A DNA stretch of 21,224 nucleotides from Moorella sp. UBA4076 (GTDB lineage: Bacteria > Bacillota > DSM-521 > Neomoorellales > Neomoorellaceae), in the NCBI GenBank assembly GCA_002383405.1, contig DFYS01000155.1, forward strand, positions 1 through 21,224, written 5' to 3'. The translations under genes were made by a program, and so were the position numbers. Of the stretch, positions 20,715 to 21,224 are shown in pieces. Within the stretch, counting starts at the first letter, position 1; each line of letters begins with the position of its first letter. The notes beneath the pieces were generated by a model. It searched no databases, was not told where the DNA came from, and was given only the letters and a program-made list of their open reading frames with translations.

Positions 20715-20965
20715 CTATTCGATCATGTCGGGTGCTGCCTTACTTGCTTCCAGGTTAACACAGTAATCGGTAAAATAAAAGCCGTTTTCCAGGCCGACAA
20801 CGTACTTCAGGGTAAGTTGTAATCGCCAGGAGTGGCGTGCCCGGCGACGGTATGTTCACCCTTCCAGACGGCAATTATCTTACTGCGGTGGACCTTCTCA
20901 AAGCGGCGCGGCCGCGGGGTAATCTGCCGCGCCGCCCCGTAGAGCAGGATTCCAGTCGCCCTGCG
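20715..20965 (-). pseudogene. Frameshifted gene remnant, family unknown
   Basis: Two frames carry what looks like one protein end. From about 20965 down to 20823 one frame reads TGILLYGAARQITPRPRRFE, then KIIAVWKGEHTVAGHATPGD and YNL, and stops. The next frame continues LKYVVGLENGFYFTDYCVNL and EASKAAPDMIE to TAG 20715-20717. Adding one base near 20822 would join them smoothly (GDYNLTLKYVV), so a single-base deletion probably broke the gene. No start codon or ribosome binding site is visible upstream. The composite sequence resembles a beta-sandwich end of a secreted or membrane protein, but no family is recognised. Confidence 0.45.
20913..20945. repeat. GC-rich inverted repeat in the remnant region
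   Basis: GCGGCGCGG (20913-20921) and CCGCGCCGC (20937-20945) form a 9-bp perfect stem with a 15-base loop. No T run follows, so a terminator is not claimed. Confidence 0.45.
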
Positions 20966-21070
20966 GCTTCTGCCATCCGGTTATACGGCAACCGCTAACC
21001 ATGTAGAAGTAGTAAAACAAATCAGGAAGGGGTGCCGTCCGCTGCCGGAAGTTGTACCCGATTTGGGCCT

Positions 21071-21094
21071 CAAGCCATCCAGAAACGCCGAAAC
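21071..21094. repeat. Direct repeat unit 1 near the tRNA end
   Basis: Twenty-four bases matching 21132-21155 at all but one position, 61 bp apart. The core AGAAACGCCGAAAC is common to both copies. Confidence 0.6.
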
Positions 21095-21131
21095 CTATAC
21101 ACCGGCCTGGATTTATTCGACCCGGCCGCCC

Positions 21132-21190
21132 CAAGCCCTCCAGAAACGCCGAAACGCCAGCGGCTCGATCCTCGGAACCGTTGGCGTTTC
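21132..21190. repeat. Direct repeat unit 2 with overlapping hairpin
   Basis: Bases 21132-21155 repeat 21071-21094 with one mismatch. The tandem GAAACGCC (21143-21150, 21151-21158) runs into GAAACGCCA (21151-21159), which pairs with TGGCGTTTC (21182-21190) just outside the tRNA 3' end. Confidence 0.55.
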
Positions 21191-21200
21191 TCGCTTTTCC

Positions 21201-21224
21201 TGGTGCGCCAGCAGGGGCTCGAAC
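21201..21224 (-). tRNA. 3' end of a tRNA (runs off the window)
   Basis: On the minus strand the last bases read GTTCGAGC, then CCCTG (T-stem 3' side), CTGGCGC (acceptor 3' side), A (discriminator) and CCA, exactly the 5+7+1+3 spacing of a tRNA 3' end. The 5' acceptor strand should be GCGCCAG. The anticodon lies outside the window, so the amino acid is unknown. Confidence 0.7.

Noticed and set aside
1..21224. CRISPR array or restriction/defence cluster
   Set aside because: No regularly spaced short repeats and no cas, methylase or nuclease signature genes were seen; the repeats present are two-copy only.

Overview
The window looks like a chromosome segment of a spore-forming, anaerobic, fairly GC-rich Firmicute. 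It strongly suggests a Moorella-like thermophilic acetogen, but this is inferred from gene content and style and no database was consulted. Supporting signs are a SpoVB-type sporulation flippase, a YpmA-type small protein, DinG with a fused exonuclease, many TTG/GTG starts behind strong AGGAGG-type ribosome binding sites, 2-hydroxyacyl-CoA dehydratase-like proteins, and tRNAs with encoded CCA.

Layout. (1) 1-653: 5' part of ddl (minus), with a long leader and a sigma-A-like promoter near 909-937. (2) 997-3275: a tRNA-Trp gene followed by a 2.1 kb remnant of an integrative element. It is bounded by a perfect 44-bp direct repeat of the tRNA 3' half (1070-1113 and 3191-3234). Inside are the C-terminal stump of a tyrosine integrase, a UPF0175 antitoxin-like gene, a dead copper-amine-oxidase-type secreted protein, a coiled-coil membrane protein and two small genes resembling a toxin-antitoxin pair. 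An orphan hicB lies just outside. (3) 3883-8712: housekeeping genes: an EF-G paralogue (minus), spoVB (plus), then surE, a ypmA-like gene and a 47-codon gene (minus). (4) 8825-13372: a Fur-family regulator, an AttH/CrtC-like protein and a tightly overlapping three-gene cluster (DUF2229-type protein, second D-component-like protein, ATPase activator) resembling radical 2-hydroxyacyl-CoA dehydratase machinery. (5) 13523-14483: a small membrane protein and a probable secreted or lipoprotein. (6) 14484-15046: a 563-bp stretch without a convincing gene, holding long pairings and a terminator; it may encode a small RNA. (7) 15047-18893: dinG behind thiL. (8) 19207-20693: a DUF3786 gene overlapping a quinate-5-dehydrogenase-like gene that appears to start at ATC. 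(9) 20694-21224: a decayed coding region, repeats, and the 3' end of a tRNA running off the window.

Most accessory interest is in the tRNA-Trp scar. Its leftovers are mostly antitoxin-like genes without recognisable toxins. The best candidates for something undescribed are the structured intergenic RNA (about 14537-14830), the ddl leader that can mask its own start codon, and the two-Cys-triad dehydratase-like operon.
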